Source: an uncultured Dermabacteraceae bacterium (GTDB lineage Bacteria > Actinomycetota > Actinomycetes > Actinomycetales > Dermabacteraceae). From it: a stretch of DNA of 64,000 nucleotides. Below, piece after piece: positions 63,451-64,000 of this stretch. The position numbers and the translations under genes were made by a program. The DNA is taken from the NCBI GenBank assembly GCA_946223075.1, contig CAMILZ010000001.1:62001-126000 (forward strand), given 5' to 3'. The stretch's first letter is position 1, and every line of letters starts with the position of its first letter. Below the pieces are notes generated by a model. That model was not told the DNA's origin. It worked only from the letters and a program-made list of their open reading frames with translations, and made no database searches.

Positions 63451-64000
63451 TTTTCCTCCTTGCGTGCCCCGCTCGACAGTGAGAAGAGGATGTCTTCGAG
63501 AGAGGCGGGACCGTGCTCGACCTTGAGCCTTACGCGATGTGCTTCGGCGGCTTCGCGGACGGCGCGCTCGAACCCCGCGAGGTCCTCCTCGGATGTGGCC
63601 ACGGCGGAGATGTCGAGGGCGAGCGGGGAGCTGCTTCCGAGGGTGTTTTCGACGTGGGTGAGCGTGCCGTCGGCCTGCACGACGCCTTCCGCGATTACGA
63701 TGATGCGATCCGCGAGCGAGGCGATGTCGTCGAGGGCGTGGGACGTAAGGATGACGACCGCACCGCGCCCCGCTTCCGCGCGGATGAGCTCGCGGGCGCG
63801 GCGCTTGACCGCGGCGTCCATGCCCGCCGTGGGTTCGTCGAGGAAGAGCACGTCCGGCACTCCGAGAAGCGAGAGCGCGAGACTCAGGCGCTGCCGTTGA
63901 CCACCGGAAAGTCGCCGCACGAGGGTCGAGGCGAAGCCGTTGATGCCGAGCTCGCGTGAGAGCGCTCGCCAATCGCGCGGATGTGTATAGAGGGAAGAGG
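63447..64000 (-). CDS. ABC transporter ATP-binding protein (partial)
   Basis: The C-terminal 184 residues of an ABC ATPase; the gene runs off the window at 64000, so the Walker A motif is not visible. Seen: signature RRLSGGQRQRL, Walker B VLFLDEPTAGMD and the switch His in LTSHALDD. The end overlaps the permease start. DrrA-like exporters have this layout. Confidence 0.92.
   Translation of the reverse strand, partial: SSLYTHPRDWRALSRELGINGFASTLVRRLSGGQRQRLSLALSLLGVPDVLFLDEPTAGMDAAVKRRARELIRAEAGRGAVVILTSHALDDIASLADRIIVIAEGVVQADGTLTHVENTLGSSSPLALDISAVATSEEDLAGFERAVREAAEAHRVRLKVEHGPASLEDILFSLSSGARKEEK

Overview
The window is about 63% GC, densely coded, and typical of an aerobic Actinomycetota chromosome. 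It carries the actinobacterial cytochrome bcc-aa3 oxidase genes (ctaC-ctaD-ctaF and ctaE-qcrC-qcrA-qcrB), a class II DAHP synthase, a PASTA Ser/Thr kinase, SepH, the sigA neighbourhood with DUF7455/DUF4193/DUF3093/DUF3710/DUF3159, and a heme A synthase next to an ABC-2 exporter. From memory, two long stretches follow Mycobacterium tuberculosis gene order: roughly Rv2173-Rv2204 (idsA, Rv2175c, pknL, aroG, plsC, fadD15, exonuclease/GIY-YIG, trpD, ctaE-qcrCAB, ctaCDF, erpA) and Rv2689-Rv2703 (TrmA-like, permease, two TrkA, DUF3159, OB-fold, DUF3710, dut, DUF3093, DUF4193, sigA). The POT peptide transporter and overall content would fit a Micrococcales-type host such as a Dermabacter relative, but the genus is a guess.

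Layout. 0-3.7 kb: a peptide-use pair (POT transporter, CocE-type hydrolase). 3.8-11.1 kb: deaD, a 0.9 kb gene-poor region with 20-bp tandem repeats, aspS, a DUF3043 membrane protein, an M20 peptidase and erpA. 11.4-19.5 kb: the two halves of the respiratory supercomplex locus, which converge on a 640-bp gene-poor region holding a G-quadruplex-like tract and dispersed repeats. 19.7-32.2 kb: trpD, exonuclease/GIY-YIG protein, fadD15, plsC, aroG, PASTA kinase, its small DNA-binding neighbour, polyprenyl synthase, a DUF4192-like protein and a Usp protein. 32.3-42.3 kb: sigA, DUF7455, topoisomerase IV (parE, parC), a mutarotase and a GNAT/acyl-CoA-synthetase-like fusion. 42.3-53.6 kb: DUF5998, a phosphodiesterase, sepH, the conserved DUF/dut block, a potassium locus (two RCK proteins divergent from a KimA-like permease) and a TRAM/TrmA methyltransferase. 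53.6-56.3 kb: aconitase. 56.4-60.5 kb: an accessory surface module (a frameshifted DUF6318 lipoprotein, a PKD-like secreted protein, and a large CAP-domain coiled-coil lipoprotein). 60.8-64 kb: map, ctaA and an ABC-2 exporter cut by the window edge.

Points of most interest are: (1) a 12-mer, GCARCCGTCGGA, present at least eight times in both coding and intergenic DNA; (2) many first genes with a TANNNT -10 box exactly 6 nt before ATG/GTG, implying leaderless mRNAs; (3) short repeats shared by the gene-poor regions near 15.0, 58.15 and 60.8 kb; (4) a terminator-like structure in front of deaD; (5) an 11-bp-phased direct repeat resembling an MtrA/OmpR-type site upstream of the CAP lipoprotein; (6) a GNAT/acyl-CoA-synthetase fusion that appears to have lost its catalytic His and half its ATP-grasp domain; (7) a one-base frameshift in the DUF6318 lipoprotein. 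I saw no tRNA, rRNA, CRISPR array, insertion sequence or phage gene, and I did not find a clearly new multi-gene system.
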